Shown: positions 28,503-36,794 of the stretch, one piece after another
Layout of the letters: each line of letters starts with the position of its first letter
Numbering within the stretch: position 1 is the first letter of the stretch
Origin: Antrihabitans stalagmiti
Lineage (GTDB): Bacteria; Actinomycetota; Actinomycetes; Mycobacteriales; Mycobacteriaceae
Assembly: GCF_016482825.1 (NCBI RefSeq)
Contig: NZ_JAEMNV010000007.1
Span: forward strand, 248,001 to 312,000
DNA: 64,000 bases
Direction of reading: 5' to 3'
The notes under the pieces: generated by a model
Told to the model about the DNA's origin: nothing
Seen by the model: only the letters and a program-made list of their open reading frames with translations
Databases searched by the model: none
Program-made: the position numbers and the translations under genes

Positions 28503-28700
28503 CTACCAGCGTGAGCGGGGAACGTCGAACTCGGCACACAGCGCACGCCAGACCTCGCGGGGATCGACGCCGTCGTCGATCGCGCGCAGCGGGGTCCGGC
28601 CTGCGATCGAGGCGAGCACATGGTCGGTCAGGATGGAATCGCCCCTGGCAACGCCGAACTCACCGTGGACGAGCTCGTGGAAATCGGTAAGTCGCACCAC
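28503..28700 (-). CDS. DUF3046 small conserved protein
   Basis: 65 residues (MVRLTDFHELVHGEFG ... REVWRALCAEFDVPRSRW). This small acidic protein is found directly upstream of recA across mycobacteria and relatives (Rv2738c). The GTG start is the second-to-last of two tandem GTG codons. Its role is unknown. It lies in the same direction as recA, with the recA promoter and SOS box between them. Confidence 0.8.
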   Translation of the reverse strand: MVRLTDFHELVHGEFGVARGDSILTDHVLASIAGRTPLRAIDDGVDPREVWRALCAEFDVPRSRW

Positions 28701-28772
28701 GCCACCGTAGCGGAATCGCCGAACCCGATCGCGACACCCGACCGCCGCCCGACCGCAACGACCTCCGACCGC

Positions 28773-29924
28773 TCAGCCTGCGAGCACCTTCCGGCACACC
28801 GCGACCGGGTCGTCGACGTCGTTCGCCGTTGCAGCCGCGTGCGCAGCAGCGGCGGCGAACCGGGGATCGCCGAGCACTTCGAGGACGGCGGCGCGTACCG
28901 CCTCCGCCGACAGCGGTCGCACGATGACCGCACTCCCCTGCCGCGCCGCCCGATTCGCAAGTTCCCACTGATCGCCACCTCCGGGAACCGCGACGACGGG
29001 AACACCGGCGAGCAGCGCCTTCGACAGCAGCCCGTGGCCTGCACCGCAGACGACAACCGCTGCGTGGGTGAGCAATTCGTCCTGACGCCCCAATCCCGCG
29101 GTCGCCCAGGCAGGCAGGTCCGCAGGTGGTGGATCCAGGGTCGAGACGGCAACCCGTACATCGGCGTCGGCCAGCCCGGCCAACGTCGCCTCGACCATTC
29201 CGACCGCTCCGGTGAACGCGGTCGACGGTGCCACCATGACGAGCGGCGCAGCACCGGGCGGCAGCTCGAGTACCGCCTCGGTCGGCTCCCAGTGCAGCGG
29301 CCCGATCACGTGGGCCTCGGCAGGCCAGTCGGGTCTGGGCACCTCGAGGGCAGGCAGTGTCGCGATCAGCCTTGCGGAAGGCCCGGGGTCGAGTTCGGGT
29401 AGGCCGACGCCGACGCGTGCCCGGCTGCGCTGCGCCAAACCCTGCCGAATCGATCGGCCCGTCGCCGCTCGCATCAGGTTGTCCCGCAGCCGACCGCCGA
29501 TTCCCTCACCCGGCGCAAGACCACTCCCTATGGGCGGCAACGCTTTCGAGGGTGCATACAACGGATGCGGCGACAGCTCGACCCACGGCACGTCCAAGCG
29601 CTCCGCAGCGAGGCCACCGCCTGCGGTCAGGATGTCGGAGACGACGAGTTCGGGAAGGGTCGCGCTCAGATCCGGCAGCAGCTCGGTCGAGATGTAGGCG
29701 GCCCGCTCGTGGATGCGCCGGCCCGCGTCCATGTCGTCGTCCTCGACCCGTGGCGCGAGGCCCTTGAGTCGCTGTGCGGTGATGCCCGCCTTCTTGGCAT
29801 CGTCGAGCCAGCGGGCGCCGGTGAAGAGCATCGGCTGATCACCGGCGTCGAGAAACCTGCGGCACAACGCGATAGCCGGAAAAGCATGGCCAGGATCGGG
29901 TCCGGCGACTACGGCAACTCGCAT
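28773..29924 (-). CDS. Glycosyltransferase of the MGT/UGT-like GT-B family
   Basis: About 383 residues. The N-terminal MRVAVVAGPDPGHAFPAIALCRRFLDAGD is the acceptor domain start with the H of GHAFP. The C-terminal donor domain has AAVVVCGAGHGLLSKALLAGVPVVAVPGGGDQWELANRAARQGSA, the GT1-type nucleotide-sugar motif. A homologue occupies this position near recA in mycobacteria (Rv2739c). Acceptor and sugar are unknown. The ATG at 29924 matches the conserved family start; a GTG 42 bases upstream is also open. The MarR gene lies 48 bases upstream on the same strand. Confidence 0.82.
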   Translation of the reverse strand: MRVAVVAGPDPGHAFPAIALCRRFLDAGDQPMLFTGARWLDDAKKAGITAQRLKGLAPRVEDDDMDAGRRIHERAAYISTELLPDLSATLPELVVSDILTAGGGLAAERLDVPWVELSPHPLYAPSKALPPIGSGLAPGEGIGGRLRDNLMRAATGRSIRQGLAQRSRARVGVGLPELDPGPSARLIATLPALEVPRPDWPAEAHVIGPLHWEPTEAVLELPPGAAPLVMVAPSTAFTGAVGMVEATLAGLADADVRVAVSTLDPPPADLPAWATAGLGRQDELLTHAAVVVCGAGHGLLSKALLAGVPVVAVPGGGDQWELANRAARQGSAVIVRPLSAEAVRAAVLEVLGDPRFAAAAAHAAATANDVDDPVAVCRKVLAG

Positions 29925-29972
29925 CGCACCAGAGTGCCACAGGACACCCCGCGTCGATGCCGTCACACCTGC

Positions 29973-30431
29973 TCACTCGGAGGACGCCAGGCTCGGAGGA
30001 CCGCCGAACGGGTCGGTGATCTCGACAAGTTCCAGTAGCGCTGCCCGGAGCGCACGCATTCGCCGCGGTCCGAGCTTGGCCTCCCACTGCGTTTCCACCG
30101 CTGCAAGTGCTGCCGCGGCAACGGAGGATGCGTCTTTACCGCGCTGCGTCACCTCGACAAGACGTGCGCGCGCATCGACGGGGTCGGCAACTCTGCGGAC
30201 GTAGCCGGCACGTTCGAGCTGATCGACTAGAAACCCGGCGGTCTGCTTCGTCACCTGCGCCTGTTCGGCGAGGTCGGTTGCTCGCGAACCCTTTTCGGAG
30301 ATCCGTTGAAAGATTCGCGACTGCGCCATCGTCAAGTCGTCGTAACCGGCGGCGCGAACCGCATCGAAGACTGCGTTCTCCAGGTATCGATACGGGATGA
30401 ATAGCAACAGTCCGGTGTTCGGCTCGGTCAT
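29973..30431 (-). CDS. MarR-family transcriptional regulator
   Basis: 152 residues with the MarR winged helix (TMAQSRIFQRISEKGSRATDLAEQAQVTKQTAGFLVDQLERAGYVRRVADPVDARARLVEVTQRG). The ATG at 30431 has AAGGG upstream. It is divergent from a DinB-fold enzyme gene, and the spacer holds two concentric palindromes (30446-30488), which is the usual setting for autoregulation and control of the neighbour. The ligand is unknown. Confidence 0.9.
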   Translation of the reverse strand: MTEPNTGLLLFIPYRYLENAVFDAVRAAGYDDLTMAQSRIFQRISEKGSRATDLAEQAQVTKQTAGFLVDQLERAGYVRRVADPVDARARLVEVTQRGKDASSVAAAALAAVETQWEAKLGPRRMRALRAALLELVEITDPFGGPPSLASSE

Positions 30432-30445
30432 GACCAACCCTTGAA

Positions 30446-30488
30446 ATAGTAAGATGTTCTGACTATTATAGTCATAGTAACTTACTAT
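30446..30488. promoter_or_regulatory. Two concentric palindromes, probable MarR operator
   Basis: Inner TGACTA-TTA-TAGTCA (30460-30474) and outer ATAGTAAG/CTTACTAT (30446-30453, 30481-30488) share the same centre at base 30467. The stretch is AT-rich in a GC-rich genome and lies 15 bases from the MarR start and 26 from the divergent gene. Confidence 0.65.
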
Positions 30489-30514
30489 CTTCCGACCGGG
30501 AGGTTTACAGAGCG

Positions 30515-31165
30515 ATGAACACAAATGCCTCCGAGATCGAATCGGTATGGACCGCAACGGCTACCGCGCGTGCCGCATTGGTCGACCTCGCCGAATCGCT
30601 CACTCCAAGCGAATGGGACGCCGACTCTCTGTGCGACGGCTGGCGGGTTCGCGACGTCGTCACCCACATCGCTCTGGGGACGCAGTTCGACTACGGCACC
30701 GCCGTGGTCGAAATCATCCGCGCCCGAGGCAGTTTCAACCGTTTGGTGCACGACTCGGCAGTGCGGCGAGCCGAGCGCCCGATCGAGCAACTCGTCGAAG
30801 AGCTTCGTAGGGCGGTCGATTCACGCCGTCGTCCGCCGGGCACCACTCACCTCGACCCACTCGCGGATGTCCTCGTTCACACCCAGGACATCGCGCTTCC
30901 CCTCGGTCGGTGCATCGATATGCCGACCGATGCCGCGACGAAGGCCGCAACTCACGTGTGGGACAGCGGTTTTCCGCACCGAGCACGACGCAGGTTCAGC
31001 GGGCTCGCATTGGCGGCGACGGACGTCGAGTGGTCACGCGGTGCCGGTCCCGAACTTCGCGGACCGATCGCGTCGTTGTTGCTGTTGCTCACCGGCCGCG
31101 CGGTCGCACTCGAACACCTCGACGGCGACGGTACCGCGATCGCAGCACGTCGACTCACCCCATGA
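30515..31165 (+). CDS. Maleylpyruvate isomerase/DinB-fold (mycothiol-type) protein
   Basis: 216 residues. The N-terminal four-helix domain (LTPSEWDADSLCDGWRVRDVVTHIALG) and HTQDI give the three-histidine-type metal site of the DinB/MPI fold used by mycothiol-dependent enzymes. The substrate is unknown. It is divergent from the MarR gene and shares its operator-like spacer, so it is the likely target of that regulator. Its 3' end overlaps the convergent deacetylase gene by 11 bases. Two more members of this fold occur in the window (41653 and 48878). Confidence 0.8.
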   Translation: MNTNASEIESVWTATATARAALVDLAESLTPSEWDADSLCDGWRVRDVVTHIALGTQFDYGTAVVEIIRARGSFNRLVHDSAVRRAERPIEQLVEELRRAVDSRRRPPGTTHLDPLADVLVHTQDIALPLGRCIDMPTDAATKAATHVWDSGFPHRARRRFSGLALAATDVEWSRGAGPELRGPIASLLLLLTGRAVALEHLDGDGTAIAARRLTP

Positions 31166-31865
31166 ACGTGTAGAGCTCGAAGCACACCGCACGCTCGGCC
31201 GCGAACCCCTCGATCGGGCCGGTCACCATCTCGATCTGCTTGCGCGCCTGCACCTCTACCGGCTCGTCGCTCAACGCTTCCAGATAACGGCGATGCTCGC
31301 ACAGCGACGCGACGGCTTGCTCGACCGTATCCGTCACGTCGACGGCATGCGAGCCGTTCGGTGCCATCACCGCCACCCACCTGGCCGTCCATGGATCCAG
31401 ATCGGCGAGGTCCGGAAAGATCCACTCGTTGCCTGCGTCGGCGGCGGCGTCGAGCGTCGCCAGTCCGAGCAGCCGGTGGTCCGAGCTGTTGAGCATTCCC
31501 GGTCCCCAGGTCTCACCGTGATGGAGGGTAACGACGAGGTCGGGGCGATGCCGCCTGATCGCCCTCGCCAGATCACGACGCAAGTCGAGCCCTGCCGTCA
31601 AACGGCCGTCGGGGTGAGCGAGAAACTCGACCTCGCTCACCCCGACGACCTCTGCCGATCGAATTTCCTCGGCCTCCCGCAACGGTCCGCACTCCGCTGG
31701 GTTCAGGCCCGCGATCCCCGCTTCGCCGCTGGTCGCGAGCACATAGGCGATCTCCTTGCCCTGTGCGGTCCACCTGGCGACAGCGGCTGCGGCGCCGTAT
31801 TCGATGTCGTCGGGGTGCGCGGCGATCACGATGCCGCGCTGCCAGTCTTCTGGTACAGGTTCCAT
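31155..31865 (-). CDS. PIG-L family (LmbE-like) N-deacetylase
   Basis: 236 residues. Zn-binding AHPDDIEYG near the N-terminus and the later SSDHRLLG are the family ligands and catalytic residues. Members deacetylate GlcNAc-type groups, including MshB and Mca in mycothiol chemistry. This one is shorter than MshB, and its substrate is not known. It is convergent with the preceding gene by an 11-base overlap. Confidence 0.88.
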   Translation of the reverse strand: MEPVPEDWQRGIVIAAHPDDIEYGAAAAVARWTAQGKEIAYVLATSGEAGIAGLNPAECGPLREAEEIRSAEVVGVSEVEFLAHPDGRLTAGLDLRRDLARAIRRHRPDLVVTLHHGETWGPGMLNSSDHRLLGLATLDAAADAGNEWIFPDLADLDPWTARWVAVMAPNGSHAVDVTDTVEQAVASLCEHRRYLEALSDEPVEVQARKQIEMVTGPIEGFAAERAVCFELYTFMG

Positions 31866-31918
31866 GGTGATCTGTCTAGCAGACCGTTGGGGTGCTCGGA
31901 CGGCCCATTCGGACGAAT

Positions 31919-32092
31919 CTAGATCTTGGTCAGATCTTTGTGGTCGGATCCCGAAATCGCCTTGTAGAGCATGTAGAGACCGAACACGACCGCGCCGATC
32001 ACCAGGATCGGGAACAGGCCCTTGATGAGCGCGCCGATCACGGCCAATGCAATCCAGATCAGTGCGACGATGCCAATGATTTTCCAGAACAC
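31919..32092 (-). CDS. Small two-helix membrane protein
   Basis: 57 residues (MFWKIIGIVALIWIALAVIGALIKGLFPILVIGAVVFGLYMLYKAISG plus a basic tail). Two hydrophobic helices are joined by a short turn. The GTG at 32092 has TTGGAGG upstream, which is a strong ribosome site, so this is probably a real gene. It lies downstream of the psp cluster, and a palindrome (32202-32219) lies about 110 bases upstream. No family is recognised. A role in envelope stress is only suggested by location. Confidence 0.6.
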   Translation of the reverse strand: MFWKIIGIVALIWIALAVIGALIKGLFPILVIGAVVFGLYMLYKAISGSDHKDLTKI

Positions 32093-32190
32093 GCTAAGCC
32101 TCCAACTTCGATGAATCCACCAGATCTTGGGATCCGTGTAACACCGATACTGGCACGGCTCTCGCGGCAAAGCAGCAGGTCAAAGGCAAT

Positions 32191-32219
32191 ATCAGGGTAA
32201 GATCAGGGTTGACCCTGAT
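32191..32219. promoter_or_regulatory. Direct plus inverted repeat between pspM and the small membrane protein gene
   Basis: ATCAGGGT occurs at 32191-32198 and again at 32202-32209, then pairs with ACCCTGAT at 32212-32219 over a 2-base spacer. It may be an operator for the downstream small gene or a weak terminator after pspM. Confidence 0.4.
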
Positions 32220-32248
32220 GGCTCTTGGGCAGCAGCGCAGGCAGCGAG

Positions 32249-33007
32249 TCAGGGACGCCCCGGACCGATCGCGGCGGGATTTGCCAGTTCGGCGAGCGCA
32301 TCGGCCCAGCCGTCGAGACGGTCTGCTGCGACACGAAGTTCGCGATTCGCCGACGCCAGCGGCGAGCGTTGTTCGAGGCCGAGCGGCGACGTCATCCGCG
32401 CCGCAGCCTCGAGGAGATGTTCGTACTCGCTCAACCCCGACAGCAACTCACCGAGGGCAAAGGCGATCGACCGCTGCAGTTCCGGACCTGGCCGCCCGAC
32501 CCGGTGTGCGGCTCGCTCCAACGCGACGATGTCGACCGCCAGCGCTTCGAGTGCCCCAGCTGCCGACTGCGCTGTCGCAGCCGTCTCCGCCAACTCTTCG
32601 GCGGGCACGGGCGAGAGTCGCGCCACGACACCGAGCACGTCGTGCAAACTGCGCTCGACGTGCGCCAAACGCGCAATGGCCGGCCGCGCCGACGAACCCG
32701 CCGGTGGCAGTGCCCGCACCGGAGGCGCCGCGGGCGGGAGCGGCGCATCGCGGAGACGCAAATACTTTCTGGTGGCAAGTGCCGCAGGCAGAACGAGCAC
32801 CGCGGCCCCACCTGTTGTCGCCACAACGATCCACACCGGTGCCGCAGCGACCGCGAGGCCAGCTGCGCCGAGTGCCGTCACCCCCGACGCAGCGCCGTAG
32901 CGAATGCCGCGTCGACGCGCACGCCGCCGTTTTCGAATTTCACGCTCACGCGGATCGGCCCACCGCCGCACCGAGACAAGTACCGAATCTCCGATATCTC
33001 GCAGCAT
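32249..33007 (-). CDS. pspM: PspM, phage-shock envelope-stress membrane protein
   Basis: 252 residues. A basic N-terminus (REREIRKRRRARRRGIRYG) leads to two adjacent membrane helices (GAASGVTALGAAGLAVAAAPVWIVVATTGGAAVLVLPAALA), then a Pro-rich linker and a helical C-terminal domain. Position directly after pspA, and size, match M. tuberculosis Rv2743c (PspM), a membrane partner of PspA. Sequence in this family is poorly conserved, so the name leans on synteny. Confidence 0.75.
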   Translation of the reverse strand: MLRDIGDSVLVSVRRWADPREREIRKRRRARRRGIRYGAASGVTALGAAGLAVAAAPVWIVVATTGGAAVLVLPAALATRKYLRLRDAPLPPAAPPVRALPPAGSSARPAIARLAHVERSLHDVLGVVARLSPVPAEELAETAATAQSAAGALEALAVDIVALERAAHRVGRPGPELQRSIAFALGELLSGLSEYEHLLEAAARMTSPLGLEQRSPLASANRELRVAADRLDGWADALAELANPAAIGPGRP

Positions 33008-33052
33008 GTGGGCCTACCTCGGGTCGCGTGGGTGCGTAGGCCGGCGAGTCCG

Positions 33053-33853
33053 CTAGTTGGCGGTCTCGCCCTGGCCGGCCTGTGTCTTCGGGGCAACTGC
33101 CGGAGTGGCACCGCCGGAGGGCAATGCGTCGCCCTTCATCGAAGCCCTGATCTGCTCGAGCCGCGAATGGCCTGCCATCTGGATGCTCGCCTGCTGGACC
33201 TCCATCATGCGACCCTGCACCGAGTTCTGTGCCAGCTCCGCCGACCCGAGCGCATTGGCGTACCGGCGCTCGATCTTGTCGCGGACAGCATCCAGGCTCG
33301 GCGTGTTGCCCGGCGCGGACAGTGTGCTGTCCATCGACCGCAGCGACGCGCTGACCTGCTCCTGCATCTTCGCCTGCTCCAGCTGGCTGAGCAGCTTGGT
33401 GCGCTCGGCGACCTTCGACTGCAACGCCATCGCGTTCTGCTCGACGGCCTTCTTGGCCTGAGCAGCCGCCTGCAGCGACTGGTCGTGCAGCACCTTGAGG
33501 TCTTCGACGCCCTGCTCGGCCGTCACCAGTTGCGCAGCGAACGCTTCAGCGGCGTTCGTGTACTGGATCGCCTTTTCGGTGTCGCCCGCATTCTGGGCCT
33601 GATCGGCGAGGTTGACTGCCTGGCGCGCGTTGGCGTTGAGCTTCTCCACCTCGTCGAGCTGGCGGTTCAGCTTCATCTCCAGCTGACGCTGGTTGCCGAT
33701 AACCGACGCAGCCTGCTGGGACAGTGCCTGGTGCTGACGCTGCGCGTCTTCGATCGCCTGCTGAATCTGGACCTTCGGGTCAGCGTGCTCTTCGATCTTG
33801 GAGTCGAAAAGGGCCATCAAGTACTTCCAGGCCTTCACGAACGGATTAGCCAT
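33053..33853 (-). CDS. pspA: PspA/IM30 family membrane-stabilising protein
   Basis: PspA coats and stabilises the damaged cytoplasmic membrane. The 266-residue protein is almost entirely helical coiled coil ([26 protein letters not shown] start, then long Q/A/E-rich helices up to about 230), with a Gly/Ala/Pro-rich tail. This matches the actinobacterial 35-kDa antigen form (Rv2744c). GGAGGC precedes the ATG. It sits between clgR and pspM on the same strand, as in mycobacteria, where ClgR activates the locus and PspA restrains ClgR. Confidence 0.93.
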   Translation of the reverse strand: MANPFVKAWKYLMALFDSKIEEHADPKVQIQQAIEDAQRQHQALSQQAASVIGNQRQLEMKLNRQLDEVEKLNANARQAVNLADQAQNAGDTEKAIQYTNAAEAFAAQLVTAEQGVEDLKVLHDQSLQAAAQAKKAVEQNAMALQSKVAERTKLLSQLEQAKMQEQVSASLRSMDSTLSAPGNTPSLDAVRDKIERRYANALGSAELAQNSVQGRMMEVQQASIQMAGHSRLEQIRASMKGDALPSGGATPAVAPKTQAGQGETAN

Positions 33854-33883
33854 CGGTTGATCCCGCCTCCATCTGCTGCGCCG

Positions 33884-33894
33884 CGCTCAGCGCG
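33884..33894. promoter_or_regulatory. Possible ClgR-like site upstream of pspA
   Basis: CGC-TCAGC-GCG has the CGC-N5-GCG form of reported ClgR sites, with one departure from the inner consensus. It is about 30 bases before the pspA start. Such strings arise easily in GC-rich DNA, so this is weak. Confidence 0.25.
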
Positions 33895-34095
33895 ACCCGA
33901 TACGCGACCGTCACGCACCGGAACGTGGTCTTGATTGCCCGAGTCATACTCGGGCCTGCCCTGCAATGTCGGGGCCGCAAGCCGTCTTCACGGCCGACAT
34001 TCGGTGCCCATCAGAGAATCTATCCGTTTCTGCGTCGGTCCACAGCACGGAACGACTACTCGACGAAGAACCGAAGCGCTCCGATGCGGCCATCG

Positions 34096-34464
34096 TCATG
34101 CCGCGGCGAGTGCCCGCGTCGTCGGTGCTGGGATGACGATTCGAGTGTCCCCGCCGATTCGTGCCGCTGCAGCTGTTTCGGCTGCTGCATCGCGGTCCGT
34201 CCGTTGGGCGACCGAAGCGGTCCGTCCGGACGCATCGGCCATACTCTCGCTCACGTCGAACAGCACTTCCGCGAGCGGTACCGCGAGTGCATCGCAGATT
34301 GCCGCCAACAATTCGCTCGATGCTTCCTTGCGGCCGCGCTCGACCTCGGACAGATACCCGAGGCTCACACTCGCCGAATTGGAAACCTCGCGCAGAGTCC
34401 GACTCTGTGACACCCGGGTACGCCGCAGGCTGTCACCGATTGCCTCACGCAATAGCAGCGCCAT
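34096..34464 (-). CDS. clgR: ClgR, HTH transcriptional activator of clp proteases and psp genes
   Basis: 122 residues with a single Cro/XRE-type helix-turn-helix ([54 protein letters not shown]), which is strongly conserved in ClgR, and a short unstructured tail. The ATG at 34464 has GGAGGAG upstream. The C-terminal two residues are Ala-Ala, as in ClgR proteins degraded by ClpP. The location upstream of pspA on the same strand agrees. Confidence 0.92.
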   Translation of the reverse strand: MALLLREAIGDSLRRTRVSQSRTLREVSNSASVSLGYLSEVERGRKEASSELLAAICDALAVPLAEVLFDVSESMADASGRTASVAQRTDRDAAAETAAAARIGGDTRIVIPAPTTRALAAA

Positions 34465-34552
34465 CTCGCTCCTCCATCTACGTCCCGCCGTCGCCACAAA
34501 TCTACCGACCTCGTCAGTTCAACGCTCACGCCGACCCGATTGGTTCCCGACC

Positions 34553-35068
34553 TTAGCGTGATCTCTGCGCGCGAAGGCGATGAACCAGTTCCGACACAGC
34601 CGAATCGACCGCGCCGAGCCGGATCTGCCACCGATCACCGGTCAGCGCCAGCTGGATCGCCTCGACCCCGTCGGGTCCAGCGATGCCGAGAAAAACCGTG
34701 CCGACCGCTCGACCGTCCTGAGTGTCGGGGCCGGCAACGCCGGTAAGCCCGACGCCCCAGTCCGCCGTGCATATCGTCTTCGCTCCGAGCGCGAGTTGCT
34801 CGGCGGTAGCGGCCGCGACAGGTCCCTGTGCTGCAAGGACGTCGGCGTCCACCCCACCGATCGAGTGCTTCAGGTCGGTTGCGTAGACGATCACTCCGCC
34901 GCGGAGGACTTCGCTCGCGCCAGGTACGCCTGCAATGGCACCGGCAAGCAGCCCGGCCGTCAACGATTCGGCGGTCGCGACGGTCTGGCCCGCGTGCACC
35001 AGTTCGGACACCAGTTCACCGACAGCGGTGTGGGCGAACGGGTCGGGCTCGGACGAATCCGAACTCAC
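34553..35068 (-). CDS. CinA C-terminal domain protein (nicotinamide-nucleotide amidase-like)
   Basis: 171 residues from the GTG at 35068. The CinA C-terminal domain is clear: TVATAESLTAGLLAGAIAGVPGASEVLRGGVIVYA and GVGLTGVAGPDTQDGRAVGTVFLGIA. In other bacteria the domain deamidates NMN to recycle NAD. The N-terminal COG1058 domain of full CinA is absent, which is usual for this pgsA-linked form. A longer frame to 35113 overlaps pgsA by 38 bases. It belongs to a pgsA-cinA pair upstream of clgR. Confidence 0.85.
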   Translation of the reverse strand: MSSDSSEPDPFAHTAVGELVSELVHAGQTVATAESLTAGLLAGAIAGVPGASEVLRGGVIVYATDLKHSIGGVDADVLAAQGPVAAATAEQLALGAKTICTADWGVGLTGVAGPDTQDGRAVGTVFLGIAGPDGVEAIQLALTGDRWQIRLGAVDSAVSELVHRLRAQRSR

Positions 35069-35075
35069 GGTCGAT

Positions 35076-35765
35076 TCACGATCGACGGAGCTGCGGGGCG
35101 CGGACGTGGGCACGCAACCGGATGGACTGCACGACGTAGTCGATGCCCGTGATGACGGTCAGCGCTACGGCGATTCCCATGAGGGTCGTGCTCACAACGG
35201 CGAGACCAGCGGGAAGCGGAAGAATGTAGAAGCCGATCGCGAACGCCTGGACCAGCGTCTTCAGTTTGCCGCCCCGGCTGGCCGGGATGACGCCGTGGCG
35301 CAACACGCTGAAGCGCAGGGCAGTGATGCCCAACTCACGCACCGCGATGACGATGGTCACCCACCAACTCAGATCGCCGAGCGCCGACAGGCCGACAAGC
35401 GCTGCACCGATGAGCGCTTTGTCGGCGATCGGGTCGGCGAGTTTGCCGAAATCGGTGACGAGTCCGTACTTGCGCGCCAACTGGCCGTCGACACGATCGG
35501 TCACAGCCGCCCCAGCGAACAGCAGGAAAGCGACGATCCGCCAATTCGTGTCGTGCCCACCGTCCGCGAACAGTGCCCACAGAAAGACGGGGACGATCGC
35601 GATTCGCACCATCGTCAGCACGTTCGCAATATTCAGGAGCGGTACTTCGGGTCCGGCGGGCGGATGACCGACCTCGCTGCCTGCGCTCGTCACCGCTGCG
35701 GGCACGGACTCGACGCCGGCATCGTCGCGATCGTCGTTCGCCAGATCCTCGCGTTGCGCGCTCAC
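35076..35765 (-). CDS. pgsA: CDP-diacylglycerol-glycerol-3-phosphate phosphatidyltransferase-type enzyme
   Basis: 229 residues with about five membrane helices. The CDP-alcohol phosphotransferase signature D-x2-D-G-x2-A-R-x8-G-x3-D-x3-D is seen as DRVDGQLARKYGLVTDFGKLADPIAD. The N-terminal 40 residues are acidic and probably disordered. The corresponding mycobacterial gene is pgsA3 (Rv2746c). The GTG start (MSAQRED) is divergent from argA by about 120 bases. The head group is presumed to be glycerol phosphate, by family. Confidence 0.92.
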   Translation of the reverse strand: MSAQREDLANDDRDDAGVESVPAAVTSAGSEVGHPPAGPEVPLLNIANVLTMVRIAIVPVFLWALFADGGHDTNWRIVAFLLFAGAAVTDRVDGQLARKYGLVTDFGKLADPIADKALIGAALVGLSALGDLSWWVTIVIAVRELGITALRFSVLRHGVIPASRGGKLKTLVQAFAIGFYILPLPAGLAVVSTTLMGIAVALTVITGIDYVVQSIRLRAHVRAPQLRRS

Positions 35766-35887
35766 CCGACGACTCCAAGGCTTGGCCTACAACAGCCGCG
35801 ATGGGGCGTGGTGACCCGCTGGCGGGTAGATGGGCGGACCGGCACCAACCAAGACTATCGGGTTGGTGGATGACTAATGTTGCGCGC

Positions 35888-36412
35888 ATGACATCTTCGC
35901 CGCCAAGTCCCGGCGACACTATGCCAGTCGTGCGGCGGGCGCGGACATCGGACGTTCCGGAGATCAAGCGACTCGTCGACGTGTACTCCGGAAAAATCCT
36001 TCTCGAGAAGAACCTCGTCACGTTGTACGAGGCCACCCAGGAGTTCTGGGTCGCCGAACGCGACGGCGAGATCATCGGCTGCGGCGCGCTGCACGTGCTG
36101 TGGGCCGATCTGGGCGAAGTACGTACCGTTGCAGTCGATCCGAAGGTCAAGGGCCTCGGGGTCGGCGGGCTTGTCGTATCGCAGCTCATCCAGGTTGCAC
36201 GGGAGCTCGAATTGTCGCGCGTGTTCGTCCTCACGTTCGAGGTCGACTTCTTCCGCAAGTACGGTTTCGCCGAGATCGACGGCACTCCCGTGACCGCGGA
36301 GGTCTACGCCGAGATGTGTCGTTCCTACGACACCGGTGTCGCCGAGTTCCTCGATCTCAGTTACGTCAAACCGAACACCCTCGGAAACACCCGAATGTTG
36401 TTGTCTCTGTGA
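35888..36412 (+). CDS. argA: Amino-acid N-acetyltransferase (ArgA-type, arginine biosynthesis)
   Basis: 174 residues of GNAT fold. PVVRRARTSDVPEIKRLVDVYSGKILLEKNLVTLYEA and VRTVAVDPKVKGLGVGGLVV (acetyl-CoA loop), plus EFLDLSYVKPNTLGNTRMLL, match the short mycobacterial ArgA (Rv2747), which sits beside pgsA3 and acetylates Gln or Glu. ATG 35888 gives the expected length; an in-frame ATG at 35870 is also possible. YciI follows after 35 bases. Confidence 0.88.
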   Translation: MTSSPPSPGDTMPVVRRARTSDVPEIKRLVDVYSGKILLEKNLVTLYEATQEFWVAERDGEIIGCGALHVLWADLGEVRTVAVDPKVKGLGVGGLVVSQLIQVARELELSRVFVLTFEVDFFRKYGFAEIDGTPVTAEVYAEMCRSYDTGVAEFLDLSYVKPNTLGNTRMLLSL

Positions 36413-36447
36413 ATCTTTCGATCCCGCTGATCACCCAGGAGCAATCG

Positions 36448-36732
36448 ATGCCACTTTTCGCCGTCGAATACACCTATTCGGATGCAACCGTCGCCGGACG
36501 TGACGAGCACCGTCCGAGCCATCGGGAGTGGCTGGGTCGGCAGGTGGACGACGGCTTCGTCGTCTCCTCGGGTCCGTATGTCGATGGTTCCGGCGCGCTG
36601 ATCCTCGTCAGCGCCGTTGACCGCGCAGCCGTCGACGCCAGGCTCGCCGAAGACCCGTTCGCGACCGCCGAACTGATCGATGCGGTCCGCGTGACGGAGT
36701 GGTTGCCCGTCATGGGGGTTCTCAGCACGTAG
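36448..36732 (+). CDS. YciI-family protein
   Basis: 94 residues of the small ferredoxin-like YciI fold (MPLFAVEYTYSDATVAGRDEHRPSHREWLGRQVDDGFVVSSGPYVDGSGALILV). The histidine of DEHRPSHREWL and the SGP loop form the putative active site seen in YciI proteins. AGGAG lies 6 bases upstream of the ATG. It follows argA closely and may be co-transcribed. No substrate is known. Confidence 0.85.
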   Translation: MPLFAVEYTYSDATVAGRDEHRPSHREWLGRQVDDGFVVSSGPYVDGSGALILVSAVDRAAVDARLAEDPFATAELIDAVRVTEWLPVMGVLST

Positions 36733-36794
36733 TCCGATTTGTCCCTTTTGTCGTCGCTGGGTAGTTGTCGGACCGCTCGACTAAGGTTGCGCCA

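Noticed and set aside
30446-30488. Rho-independent terminator between the MarR gene and its neighbour
   Set aside because: The genes are divergent, so no transcript ends there; the palindromes are better read as an operator.
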